Below, one piece after another: positions 1 through 11,182 of a DNA stretch of 64,000 nucleotides. Positions within the stretch are counted from its first letter, which is position 1. The number at the start of each line of letters is the position of its first letter. This DNA is from Arthonia radiata (Eukaryota > Ascomycota > Arthoniomycetes > Arthoniales > Arthoniaceae). Below the pieces are notes generated by a model. The model was not told where the DNA came from. It was given only the letters and a program-made list of their open reading frames with translations, and ran no database searches. Position numbers and translations under genes: made by a program. The stretch is taken from assembly GCA_002989075.1 (NCBI GenBank), contig PSQN01000002.1:1701245-1765244 (forward strand), in the 5' to 3' direction.

Positions 1-182
1 TGTACAGCTTCGCGCCACGCTCATTCACGCTGCCGTCAATGTCTACATTCAGAGACGGGCCGTCTCTACACGCCTATGAATCCCTCGTATGCCACTCCAC
101 CGCGTGGGTTCGAAAGCCTCAATTCGTGTGCTTGCGAGAGCCTATTTGTTCCTGTGACTTGTGGTGTCCCTTTTCAATGAGC

Positions 183-2453
183 TTAGTGTTCATCCGCAGA
201 ACAACGTTTGCTGACACGTTTGCGTATCAACACCTTCATGAACGGATTCGGCAGCCTGGCTTTGCCGAACACTATGTAAGGACGCGCTTGCGGATTCGAC
301 GGCTTGATCTCGTAGTCTGTAAGGAGATGTGCGAGGAACATCTTCAGAACGATGGAGACGTAGAAGCGAGCGGGGCTGCGGGCGACAGTCTGCATCAGTC
401 GTGGACTATAATGTGGGAAGGAGACTCGGAGTCTCGGGCAGCAGATGCAACAGTCCACTCACCAGGCATGCTTGATGGATCCCCAGAAGGGAAACTCGTA
501 GCTCGCGTGTGTGAAGCGGCACAGGGACGTCCCGTCTTCTTCGTTGACGAAGCGAAACCCTTCGAAGGATGAAGCTTGTGGCCATATGCGTTCGTCGCGC
601 ATCAGTGGGAATTGAGGGATGGCAATCCAGTTGCCAGTAGGGACATGAAAACCACTAGGAGAGGTATACGGGGCCATCACTGTGCGTGGGGCGGTCACTG
701 TTCGAAGCGCATGAGGTCAGCAGGCGCTTTGTGTATGAAACAAGACACACGACTTACTCAATGGACCTGGGCTCAGGCGAGCAGTCTCTTTTATGAAGCT
801 GTCGAGATAAGGCATCTCTCGATTCATCGGATCGAGGGTGATGGCCTTGCATCGCTCAGCTTCCGCGGTTAGCGTTTCGTGATAGTTCGGGTATTGGCAA
901 AGGCTGTGGATGCAGAATTGAGCGACCTGGTTCAATACATTAGATCACATGTGGTGGAGGCTATGCGAGCTTCATACCAGCGGTATCTGGAATGCACTGG
1001 CATAGATGAGCCCAAGTGTGATCTTGGCGATCTGAGTAGCATCTTGAAGCCGGGTCATCTCGACTGCCCACTGAGCAATGCACCCTTTCGCATCCTGGTG
1101 AATGTGTGAGTCCCTGCATGGTGTGGTTGTCGCCTGGATGGCTTACCTTCTGGGAATGTTCTTTGCCGTCTCGGTCTGTAGCCTGGTTGGTGAGACTAAG
1201 CAGGAGATGGTAGACCTTCTTCCGTGTGATGCCGAATCCCATGGCCACTGGGGCAATGATACTAGTAGCTGGTGAGTTGTGGCTTCTCGTGGAAAGACTA
1301 AATGGTCTCATTGCCGCAGGATAATACTTACGGGAAGAGGACCCGGGGCATAATGCTCAAAACCGGGAAAGCCTTCACACAGCTTCCCCAGAAACTCATC
1401 AACTCGTCAAAGACATCGGAGCCCTCGTCTAGAGCATCGTGTGAGAAGCAGCTCATGTTTCGAAATGAGAGACTTCTGCGGGGACTTACCTTGCCTCTCG
1501 CCAACGAAAAATGAGAACAACGAGGCGGGTGAAGATGCGTAGCAAAGCTGGCGCGAGTCGCACCTCGACCCAGTCGTCGATTGCAATCATATCATCCGCT
1601 TGACTCTGGCTTAGTAAAGACACTCCAGTCTCAGCCAGTCTTTCGTGCTCACCAGTCGGTCTGGATGTCTCCAAAGCCACGGCCTCTTCAATGCTTTTGC
1701 GGAGGGCTTTGTTCATTAAGGGAAAACTCCTTCGAAGCTTGTTCTTCAACACCCCAACATTCACGCGGAACCCTTCGCTTTGCTTGTCATCGATAGATGG
1801 CGCTACTTGATGATGGCCCAGTATTGGCGCCGTGTAGGCGAGCTTGTGTACGTCAGTCTTGGTGTCGTTCGATATTCATGCTGGAGAGCAAACGACATCA
1901 TACCTGATGTAGTGCAACCTCCATTGAGAGCCGTGGGTCAGCTGTTCGATTGAGCTGATCGAGCTGACTGCGGTCCTGTACGAACACAATCCAGCGGTCG
2001 GTCATGGGGATGGCGAAGGGTTTCCCGTTCGACTAGACACGTCAGCGTTGTTGAGACCAGTAATTGGATTTGTACCGACTGAGTCATATGCTTGCTGCAA
2101 TAGCCTTTCAGAGTCGAAGATCATGCGTAAGGCTGTCAGCCATCTACCGAGAGGAGTAGGGTAGGCTGCAATCATGATGCCGGACTAAACACCTGTCAAC
2201 AAGACTGTCGGCGATGGATGGCCTCCATGAAACGCACCGGTGCTTTCCACCAGTACTTCCAGAGGAGGGCTGCTGTCTGACATAGCAGAATCAAGTAGAG
2301 AAGAAACATCCACTGCCAGTGGAACGATTGTGAGAAGGCAACGGAGCTAATTTGTGGCACTGCGGATGAGAACAGGCGAGGGATAGAAGAGTAGGCCTCG
2401 TAGCCAAGTACTGTGGTCACTGTCTCCGTACCCATGGTGAGTTTTCTTGACAT
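183..2453 (-). CDS. Cytochrome P450 monooxygenase, multi-exon
   Basis: Haem-thiolate monooxygenase, probably ER-anchored. The first exon (ATG at 2453, alternative at 2435) carries a hydrophobic anchor (WQWMFLLYLILLCQTAALLW). Later exons give NGKPFAIPMTDRWIVFVQ, an I-helix-like stretch (QWAVEMTRLQDATQIAKITL) near 1000-1080, the K-helix ExxR motif (KETARLSP) near 760-780, and FEGFRFV near 560. The haem loop is split by an intron at 376-462. Joining gives FWGSIKHACPAR, with the cysteine ligand created at the junction. This departs from FxxGxxxCxG, with Ala where Gly is usual. The C-terminus (MFLAHLLTDYEI) is P450-like. I count about eight exons; the junction near 2190 is unresolved. The layout resembles fungal ent-kaurene-oxidase-like P450s of secondary metabolism. 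The substrate is unknown. Confidence 0.85.
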
Positions 2454-3916
2454 AGAAAGATGGAAATACGATGGAAGGAGGTACTATTTCATTCTTGAGC
2501 AATCTCCATTCTTGTTCAACCAAGTACGATATTTGTACGTAAGTCAATGGGGCATATGTCATGGCCCACGACACTTTTCAGACTATAGCTGACGGAGTTG
2601 ACCTACGGATTAGCTGCCTATGCAAGGCGCTTCCCCGTTGTTTGGAAGCGGGAAGGACCGCATCTGTGCGTAAGCGAGTAAGAAATATGAGGGCCGACGA
2701 CCTGCCCCGCCCGAATCGTTGACCTGATGCGGCTGTGGGACGCGGCTCGATGCCCGCAATTACAGGGTTCAATATGACCTACGACATAGGTCTGGAACTT
2801 CAGCACGCCCGAGCCATCCCCTGCGTCTCGTTTAGAGTCACTGATCCCCAAGTTTTCGACGCCATCCCTGCTTCGAAAGTAGTTTTGATCTCTTGCAAAC
2901 GTGAATCAACGAAAGGATGGAATGACATGTCGATAGGGTTGGCATAAGAAACCCACGAAAGCAGCGGGTGTCTACGATTCGAAGTGAGAAGTGAGCAGTA
3001 AGATCAGGTCCTAGAAGATGGCATTGCCTGCGATGTCAAAAGATTGGACGAACATTGCTGCTGATAATTGCTGCGCGGTCTGACCCCTCAGATTGTCATC
3101 AGGCAGAAAAATGCCGCGCATTAGTTTGCAGGGCGGCTGTCCGTTGGAAGGGGCCTGAGCGTGATCGAGAGAAACAAAACAAAGACGGAGTGCGCCTATG
3201 CGGGCTCGTAGAGATCTGCATGGGTTACGAGTACAGGTAAGTACTTTTCACGCGCGACCCCCACTGAGATGCAGGAGGGAGGCACGGGAGGCACGGGAGG
3301 CAAAAGCCAGCTAAGCGTGCCAAGTCCATTTATACTTGATTCGGCAGTTCGGTACACGATCACCGCTCATCACATGAGACTCCAGTGTATGGGTTGTATT
3401 CGAGTGCCACATGCTGACATACATGGCTCGCCAAGACGACGGTCAGCGAGGCAACGACTGGCTCCACTCCTGCAAGGCGTAGTCATCCGTTCCTTGCTCT
3501 CCTCTGCAGCAGCTCCATGCATTGACACTCACGTACATGATGGGATCGATTATGGGCCGTCGAGTGGATCAGGAGGCCAGTGCGAACGCTTGCACTCGAC
3601 CTCAAAAAGCCCAGCCTTTCTACAGCCGCGGCTGTGCCTGCTTAAGGGCACCATCAACGCCGCCGCACACGTGCATATCTCGATTTGACGATCGACGCTG
3701 ACGCACACAATACCTTCCCGTGTCTTGATGGCGCAAGCTTTCATTGATCTCATTGGATACCACCATACTTGATCGATTCCGAAGAGTTACTCGCTTGAAT
3801 ATTTGGTGTTCATTGGACGTAACGAGCGGATATATATGATTTGATTGCCAGCACTTCCAAGTTCTGTCCCCAGAGACTGCCGTCGTATCGTGTTTTCATC
3901 CACTCTTGCATTGGCC
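2454..3916. other. Intergenic region between P450 and 7TM gene
   Basis: No gene can be supported. Several overlapping ORFs of 60-140 codons occur on both strands, with no recognisable domain and no consistent splice signals. A short direct repeat of GGCACGGGAG lies near 3280-3303. A TATATA stretch lies near 3832, upstream of the 7TM gene start. Confidence 0.5.
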
Positions 3917-5885
3917 ATGTCAGCTCCAAAATCCAACTTTGATCCACAGGTGATAGCGAATATTCCGCCGGACCTCCTCAAGACGCTGCCCGCTGGTCAA
4001 CCTCCCCCGGGTCTTTCATCGAACTTTGCGCACCCCCCTACACGGGTCCCCGTCATACTTGGTATAAGCACGACCTTTCTCGTTGTCGCTGTTTTCTGCT
4101 TCATTATTCGCATCTATACGAAATCTTTTGTATCCAAAAGGTGGAAGTGGGATGACTGTCAGTATCTATCTCATTCCACACGGAAGGACTCGTGATCTGA
4201 CAAAGACTACAGTAACTTGTTCATTGGGCTTCGTAAGCTGTTCATGGGCCATGTACGATGGTGTCGCTCAAATCTGACGTCATACTTCAGGCATGCAGTC
4301 TTGTGCATTACGCGTTTGTGTTCAACGGTAAGGAACGATTTGACTCTGCGGGTATCGTGTAAGCTGATAATCATCAGGGTGCATCAATGGTGCTGCGGGT
4401 AGACATGGCTGGGACATCAGCTTGTACCGTGTCCTTCATGAGGCTTCCCTTCTGGTGAGTGAATAGAGAACATTCGTCTGTTGCTGCTCGGCGATGGATC
4501 GACCTCTCACGTCAATCTCCGAGAGTAAGAAGACGAGCAGCACCCAGTAGTCGTGCAAAGCACTTCACACAGCAATCAAAAAGACGCCGGAGATAGAGCC
4601 CTCGGGATGGCTCACCTGCAGCTGTCTTGCCTTACGTGTAATGCTATGACCTGATTACGCACCGACTATTCTACGGCAGATTATGAGAATGACATTGACT
4701 TTGGTGTCCATCTCCCAGTCATATACTAACTTTCAAAAGCAAAACTATGTCACTGTCATCACAATCACGCCAGCTCTGGGACTCATAAAATGTAGCCTCT
4801 TCATCCAATATTACCAGCTTTTCCGCATCCTGCGTTGGATTAGAGTCAGTGTATGGGTCGGCGCTACCGTCGCTGGGCTGTTTTATACAGCCGTCTCGAT
4901 CACAGCGTTCATACTGCAAAGCCCATGGCCAGGAGAGTCACTCTTGGATGTAAGTCTCACAGCATTTGTGCATCGACCTTGTGATTGGTGAGACAAGAGG
5001 ATAAGCCCGGGAAACTGGCGCTGCATCAATGGATCCTACTCAGAGTCCGAGACCGTCGGTGTGCATGACGTCTGGACTTGCCAGGGCTGACGTTGCTACA
5101 GGATACTTTCTCGAAGCATTATCTCAGATTTGCCAACGTCTCCATCCCGGTCGGCGTGATCGGCATGCTTGTCGACTGGTATCTCCTCATACTTCCCATT
5201 CCAGCGGTCCTCACCTTACAGATGTCCATTGCAAAGAAAGTTGGCGTGCTGGTGGTGTTCATGACTGGTGGCCTGTAAGTGACAAATGTCGTTGAAAGCA
5301 CGCGCCTCAGTCAGAGTCGCTCCAACAGACTAATGCAAGGCAACCCACAGCGCCGTAATCGCATCGACTGTCAGCCTTTACTATCGTGTGAGGCTCCAAA
5401 GCCATTACAGCGATGTGACATGGGAGGTGGGTTATGTCTTGCTCTGGGCGTAAGTAGCATTCAATCTGTGCAAGCGTCTTCGAGAATGGCTGACGCAGAA
5501 GGAAAGGCAAGTTGAGATGTTCGCAGGCGTTGCAGCCGCGAGCATGCCCACGGTCCACCAGTTTTTCACACGCCATACATTCAGAGTTCCTTCTTGGGCC
5601 TCCTCGCCCAAAGCCAGCTTCACGAATTTACTCCGCATCCGCAGTAGTCGTACCCATGAAAGACTTTCAGAAGACAAGCCCGGACTGACCAATTGGAGCG
5701 CTGTTCAGGCCCGCGCTGTCACTAACGGCGAGGAGCACCAACTTAGAAACTTTGGCAGACTTGGTGATCGCCGGCGCGAGAGAGGAGGGCAGCGTGATTC
5801 AAGCGACTACACAATACATCTTACGCAGGAAATCTCTGTTACTGGGGACGACAGGCGACCTCGTCGCCCGGATGCAATAGTTTGA
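3917..5885 (+). CDS. Fungal rhodopsin-domain 7TM integral membrane protein
   Basis: Probable plasma-membrane protein of the large fungal rhodopsin-like (PTH11-related, no CFEM) family, often annotated as integral membrane protein. The start is the ATG at 3917; an upstream in-frame TTG is not used. TM1 is VPVILGISTTFLVVAVFCFI, followed by the typical RIYTKSFVSKRWKWDDC segment. Further exons encode ACSLVHYAFVFNG, then ALGLIKCSLFIQYYQLFRIL and a TM near 4850-4910. Next come YLRFANVSIPVGVIGMLVDW with LLILPIPAVLTLQM, and VEMFAGVAAASMP near 5515-5560. A Ser/Arg-rich cytosolic tail ends at 5885. There are about six introns. The junction near 5452-5500 does not join in frame at a simple GT-AG pair, so that boundary is approximate. 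Members act as putative receptors, but the ligand cannot be told from sequence. Confidence 0.8.
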
Positions 5886-6418
5886 CCCATGAGTGCCATG
5901 GATGGATTAGGGGAAACGAGTCAAGCTAGGCCAAATCCGGAGAGACAGAGATTTCAGTAGAAGCATAGGGTAGCTGTGTGGATTGCGCATCTCCGTATCC
6001 TATGGCGGATGGATCAATTGGGATGGCATGGGATCTCCGGAAATGGCAGCTAGACTAGTGTCTCTGGCTCTCGGATATTGCCGCGATAAATATCGGAGGC
6101 AGAGTAGCGTATCTCTGCTAGCGGCATTCGGAAAATACCTACGACCAAAGTTCCACAAGATGCCCTACATGTTTGTCACATTACCGCTTGCACCGAGCAT
6201 GCCAGCTGCACGAGATATGCGACACGTGAAGCTGCAAGGCGGATTCATGTCACACATCCTGGCATGCTTCCCCACCCATGCAGGTGTGGCGAATTGCCTG
6301 CCTTGTCTGCCTGCTTTTGCCTGATCTCGTAAGGCATGCTGATGATCTTTGACCGGCAAATATCCCCAGACCGGTGATTTCACTTGCTCTATGACCACGC
6401 TGTAGTATATTCGCTACC
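5886..6418. other. Intergenic region
   Basis: Contains only a 113-codon ORF (5983-6324) with no recognisable motif, judged non-coding. It is the likely promoter region of the FAD oxidase gene. Confidence 0.4.
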
Positions 6419-8355
6419 ATGGCAGCTTCTTCGGTCCTTACCTCAGCCGTTGTCCTGCTGCTGATCACTGTTTTCTTCCTATCAAGATTTCCCAGTCTGC
6501 GACCCTCGTCGATGGCAAAGGTAAAGCGGCAGAAGGCTGCCACCATAGCTCGTCCAATCGAACAGACTTCGCTCGGTAGAGACCTTGCTGCGGCGCTCCC
6601 TGGCAGTGTCATTCTTCCACAAGATGCCGCTCGCTTCCACCAACTAACAAGCTGCTATTGGGCCCAACAGGAGGCCGAGGCACTCCCTGAATGCGTAATC
6701 CAGCCGCAAATTGCGGAACAACTTTGCACAGCCGTCGGTATCATCAAGCGCGAGCATGACGCACGCGAGGTACAGGCAAGTAACGCAAACAGAAGTGGGC
6801 TGTTTGCTGTTCGCAGTGGCGGTCACTCTCCACTGCCTGGTGCCGCCACTCTCCACGGAGGCGTCGTGATTGACTTGGGCTGCTTTCATGAGGCGACACC
6901 GTCGAGAGACGGTACTTCGACAGTAATCGGCGCTGGCGCCAAGTGGGCAGACGTTTCGAAAGTCTTGGACAGCAGCGGCCTTGCGGTCGTGGGTGGGAGA
7001 AACTCGCAAGTCGGAGTCGGCGGTTTAATTCTTGGAGGTACGTACACTCACACACTGGAATTGAAGCTTTACGTGCATAATCATACTGTCGTACGACGCC
7101 TGTCAAAAGCAGCCATCACCCCAGACGTCATCACAAGGTTTTTTGTATAGCCATGATGCCACTTCCAGTGTTTATCTTTGCCCCAGCAGTCTTTATGCTG
7201 CTGACATTGCTTTCAACGGCTGTGTTACCAGCAGCATACAGGTCGTGAGCGTCAATATTTGCTTCTCGCCCCCATGTTGCATCACGACTTCTGTAACCCA
7301 TCGAGGGCTCTGTACTGACGGAGCATGCAGGTGGTCTTTCCTTCTACAGCCCGATCTATGGCCTCGTCTGTTCAAACGCTCTCAGCTACGAAGTTGTCCT
7401 TGCCTCTGGCACTGTCGTTACGGCGTCCGCGTCTACCAATTCTGACCTCTGGCGAGCTCTCAAAGGCGGAGGCAACAACTTTGGCATCGTCACTCGATTC
7501 ACTGTACGCAGCTTTCCGTCCTCAAGCGTCTGGAGCGGTTTTCTGTATCTAGCCCCGAGTCAGGCGACGAAGGTCCTCGCCGCTTTTCATGACAGTGTCA
7601 ACAAGGCAGATCCAACCATCACGACCACACCGGACGAGCACGCCGCCGGCCCCTTGGCGTGCTTCACGTATTTGCAGAAGCTCGGCATCCAGGCTGTCTC
7701 CGTCAATCTAGTACATACGAAGCCGCCGACCAAGTCAAAGCATTGGCCAGAAGTCTGGCGCAACTCCGGGTTTCATTCGATGTGGCGCTTTTGGAGCACA
7801 TTCAAGGTTCGCACACTCACGAGTGCGACCGATGAGCTGGCCTCCCTCAATCCTCCCGGTCAACGCCAGGTGTTCGCCACTACCACTTTCAAGAACGATG
7901 CAGCCACGCTGAAAGCTGCTCACGCGGTGTACATCGACGCTGTTGCAGAGCTACGTCCTCGCAAAGTCAGAGGCCTGTCGTTCACGTTTGTCTTGCAGCC
8001 GCTCGTCGAAGCCTGGGCGCGCAAGGGCGATACTAATCCTCTTGGACTGGACGAAGGATCACCTAGCGCGCTCATCGTTGCAGTGTTCACAGTCAATTGG
8101 CAGATGGCTCAGGATGACGACTTTGTGAAGAGCAAGACGCGACGTGCCACCGAACGGATTGATGAAGCGGCTACTGCAAGGGGAATGGGGCATCGATATC
8201 GGTACATGAACTACTGCGCAGAGTGGCAGCGGCCTTTCGAGGGCTACGGTGAAGAGAACCACAGGTTCCTGAAGGAGACAAGTCGGAGTTACGATCCTGA
8301 TGGACTGTTTCAGCGGGGATGCACGGGAGGCTTTAAGCTCTGGTATGATGAGTAG
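6419..8355 (+). CDS. FAD-linked oxidoreductase, BBE-like / VAO family
   Basis: Flavoprotein oxidase of the berberine-bridge-enzyme-like class. The N-terminus has a hydrophobic stretch (LTSAVVLLLITVFFLSRF), a signal peptide or anchor. The FAD domain shows AVRSGGHSPLPGAATLHGG, whose His is the usual 8-alpha covalent FAD attachment site. GGRNSQVGVGG follows; the second (cysteinyl) FAD site of plant BBEs is absent, as in many fungal members. A single intron (7038-7330, 293 bp, long for this genome) splits LGG|GLSFYSP. The rest follows in frame: GGGNNFGIVTRF and the C-terminal BBE segment YMNYCAEWQRPFEGYG with YDPDGLFQ. Fungal relatives commonly act in secondary metabolism or sugar oxidation. The substrate is unknown. 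The gene lies between a 7TM gene and a nitrilase. Confidence 0.88.
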
Positions 8356-8428
8356 TGAAGCAATACGCGTCCACATCTATACCCAGCATAAGTCCTAGCC
8401 AGCTAGCACCGACAGATGAGTTCAGAAC

Positions 8429-9457
8429 TTAAGGTGGCGGATCCAGATCCAAACCCTCCACCGTCAACCGAAACGCATCATTCCTGGAATAACTCCCTGC
8501 AACATCCAGATCCAGTCGTCCTCTCTCACAATCCTCAAAATTCGCCTCATGCACCAACAATCCATCCTCAACCTCCCACAGCGGCTCTTGCACCATCTCC
8601 CCCTGCGGGTCAACAATACAACTCCCACCTCTGCACACAAACTCCTCCTCCTCACCACCCTCACTCACACTCCCCTCCCCTTCCCTGATCCACCCCGGCA
8701 GATCCCTCCGCCGCACACACTGATTCCCACTCACCACCCAAACCCGCCCCTCAACCCCTACAGTCCTCATCAAACTCCCCCACGCCTCCCTCGCGTCCGC
8801 CGTCGGCGCCAACCACAGATTAACATTCTGCGCGTACAGACTCTGCCGTAACAGCGGCATGTAGTTCTCCCAGCAGATCGCACTCCCCATTACCACTCTC
8901 ACGCCTTTGATCTCCGCCACCACCGCTCTCAGCGTCTTGGGTGACCCCTGCGCCCAAATCAGCCGCTCAGACCCCGTCGGCATCACCTTCCTCCGCTTCC
9001 CGATACAGCCCCGCACGGGGTCAACAAACAGGACACCGCAGTACAAACTCCCGCCTGCCTTCTCCACCAGACCCGTCACAATAAACACGCCGCTTTCTCG
9101 AGCGATCTTCTCCAACGCCTCGCGCGTGCCGTCGCCTCTGTATTCTTTTCCCTGCGCGACAGGCAGTGTGCGGTTCAGCCAGGCGGCCTCCGCGCCAGCG
9201 GGCGTGTCGCCGAGGTCGATGGCGGAGTGGAAGTACTGCAAGAATTGGTCGCGGCCCTTGGCGGTGCGGGCGCCGACGGCGGCGCCGAAAGTGCAGGTGC
9301 GGGGGTAGCCGCCTAGGTAGGCTTCGGGGAAGAGGATGAGGTCGACGGCGTGGGATGTGCGAGCGGTGTGGACGGTGTGGGAGAGGGCGGCGAGGGTGGC
9401 GGCGGTGGTGGGGAGGGTGTGGGATTGGGAGGTTGCGAGAGTGAGGGTTTGGGGCAT
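8429..9457 (-). CDS. Nitrilase / carbon-nitrogen hydrolase
   Basis: Single-exon, 342-residue member of the nitrilase superfamily, hydrolysing nitriles to acids and ammonia. The catalytic triad is visible: Glu45 in [14 protein letters not shown], Lys157 in [16 protein letters not shown], and nucleophile Cys195 in [14 protein letters not shown]. The length and the CWENYMPL block fit true (branch 1) nitrilases rather than amidases. The gene is convergent with the FAD oxidase, with 73 bp between stop codons. Much of the reverse complement is open but of low complexity, and is a shadow. The substrate is not evident; cyanide-type or aromatic nitriles are possible. Confidence 0.92.
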   Translation of the reverse strand: MPQTLTLATSQSHTLPTTAATLAALSHTVHTARTSHAVDLILFPEAYLGGYPRTCTFGAAVGARTAKGRDQFLQYFHSAIDLGDTPAGAEAAWLNRTLPVAQGKEYRGDGTREALEKIARESGVFIVTGLVEKAGGSLYCGVLFVDPVRGCIGKRRKVMPTGSERLIWAQGSPKTLRAVVAEIKGVRVVMGSAICWENYMPLLRQSLYAQNVNLWLAPTADAREAWGSLMRTVGVEGRVWVVSGNQCVRRRDLPGWIREGEGSVSEGGEEEEFVCRGGSCIVDPQGEMVQEPLWEVEDGLLVHEANFEDCERGRLDLDVAGSYSRNDAFRLTVEGLDLDPPP

Positions 9458-9958
9458 TGTGGTGGGATGGTGGTCGTGGTTGGAGAGCGTTGATGTGGTC
9501 TTGTGTCAGTGCTGTGGAGCCTGGTTGTGATAGTCAGGGGAGAGCGCGTTCTGAAACCTGCGTTGTGCCTTCGTAGTCTCCATTAGATATGAGGTCTTTA
9601 AGATGAAGTTCATTTAGGATGCATGGATGACGTTGCAGGTGGAGAGCTCGAGCTAGCGTCCATGCAAGCTCCACGCCAATGCTGCAAGACGCCCAGTAGG
9701 CTAATATAAGCAGGCTGCTCAAAGGTGGGTTCATACGACCATAGCTGCTCACGGCGAACATGGGGATAGAAGCAGTGATTCGCTGCATTGTTCTAATAAT
9801 TCATCAATAATGTTCTCAACCCGATCGCAGTCTAGAAGAATAATGCTGTGATCTAATAATATGATCAACTCAACCTTCGGCGCAAATAGAGAACGCCTCA
9901 TGCTACTCGCTCGTCATCTTACCAATGCCGTCAATCATCACTCCCGGTCCGACGTTTT
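9458..9958. other. Intergenic region, AT-rich in part
   Basis: About 500 bp with no supportable gene. The 9780-9900 stretch is AT-richer than its surroundings, with several AATAAT/AATAAA-like runs that could serve 3'-end formation of RVS161, which ends at 9959. Confidence 0.4.
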
Positions 9959-10867
9959 CTAAACCGTCCCCGCGATGCTCAAGTCTCGGATCTCTTGCAA
10001 CACACTCTCCACTCGCTCATCAAGCTGACCTTGGGCGTACTGCTCCCGCGTGTCTGCATCGAGATATTGTTGCACTTGGGCCATGCGACTGTACGCCTCC
10101 GCACAGAAACGCAATTGGATCTTCACCAGTGCCTCGAAGCTCGGGTCGAGGTATGGCACCCGCAGATCGATAAGCTGCGGGATCTCATTGAAGAGCTGCT
10201 CGTTCAGCTGATCGTAGTGGTTCTTGGCCATAGTCTCTTCCCGCTCGGCTAGTGGTAGCTTGGCGGGGTCCTTGTCGGGCTTGTCGGTCAGCTTACGGAC
10301 GCGAGCACGGCATGCGTCGTCTGATACGTGTCAGCCCATGTGAAACTTTTGTTTACAGGTACCGAACTGATAGTGGGACTCACAGTCCAGCTGCTTGTCA
10401 TGCCTCTTCTTGATACACGCATTGATATCCGGGAAGTAGCTGCAAAACTTCCCGATCGGGTCCAGCACCGTCTGTCTGTACGGTCCATCCAACGCTTTGA
10501 TCGTCTCGGCATCAAGATCTTCCACTGCTTGCTTGTAACTTCTCGATACGCCGTCTCTTGCTCCACTGTCGCCATAGAATGCATCTATGGTCTCTGCTAT
10601 GCGCATCTGTGACTGCGTCATAGCACGAAGAGCATCGAGATAGCCTTTCGCTTCTTTCTGCAAGCGGGTCGCTGAGTTCTCAAGCACACGGTATCGTCGC
10701 TCTTCGAGCTCATAGTCTTTGTCGGAGGAGGCTTCTACACGGCCGGTCTTGACTTTGGCTGTGGTGATGATGCGGCCGGTGGACTTTTTGAGGCCTGAGA
10801 TTGATTAGTCTGATGCGAACTTCAGCCGAGCATGAAGATGGACTTTCGACGTACCATTCCACGACAT
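9959..10867 (-). CDS. RVS161: BAR-domain protein Rvs161/Hob3 orthologue
   Basis: N-BAR amphiphysin-like protein that bends membranes in endocytosis and links to cortical actin. It usually pairs with Rvs167. Three exons give about 261 residues, the usual family length. A 13-nt first exon (MSWN plus one base; ATG at 10867) is followed by an intron at 10795-10854. Exon two gives LQKEAKGYLDALRAMTQSQM, IAETIDAFYGDSGARDGVSR and VLDPIGKFCSYFPDIN. An intron at 10321-10383 splits LLDY-type LD|YDACRARV. The last exon holds LIDLRVPYLDPSFEALVKIQ and ends IRDLSIAGTV. No SH3 domain follows, which separates it from Rvs167. It is divergent from the TrpRS gene. Confidence 0.96.
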
Positions 10868-11182
10868 GTTTGCCGGTTTGTAGGATCGTCCCCAGGCAAC
10901 CGTTGATCAAGGCGGGGTGACAGAAAGATGGACGCTTCAAATTTAGATCTTGAGATGTTTCTTCGGGCAGGTGGAACGCAGGAGGGCGTAGAATTTGGCC
11001 GCTTGGCTTGTCACCGGCCTTGATTGTGATTGATTGTCTGGATGATGGTACAAAAGGCTGGTAGGTTGACGAATACAATTAAGCGGCGGAGCAATGCATC
11101 CTGCGCACGGGCCACTCACGTGCTAGCGCGAGATCCACGTGTAACTCTCATCTCAAACTCTTCATCTTCAATCTGAATATGA
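10868..11182. promoter_or_regulatory. Divergent promoter region RVS161 / mitochondrial TrpRS
   Basis: A 315-bp interval separates the start codons of two divergently transcribed housekeeping genes, so it must hold both promoters and 5' UTRs. I see no clear TATA box. The overlapping open frame on the minus strand (10710-11078) is a shadow. Confidence 0.5.

Noticed and set aside
3269-3688. A 139-codon plus-strand ORF
   Set aside because: No conserved motif, overlaps a minus-strand ORF of similar quality and contains a short GGCACGGGAG repeat; not supportable as a gene.
8416-8851. Plus-strand Pro/Ser-rich open frames
   Set aside because: They are antisense shadows of the nitrilase C-terminal half, with low-complexity composition and no motifs.
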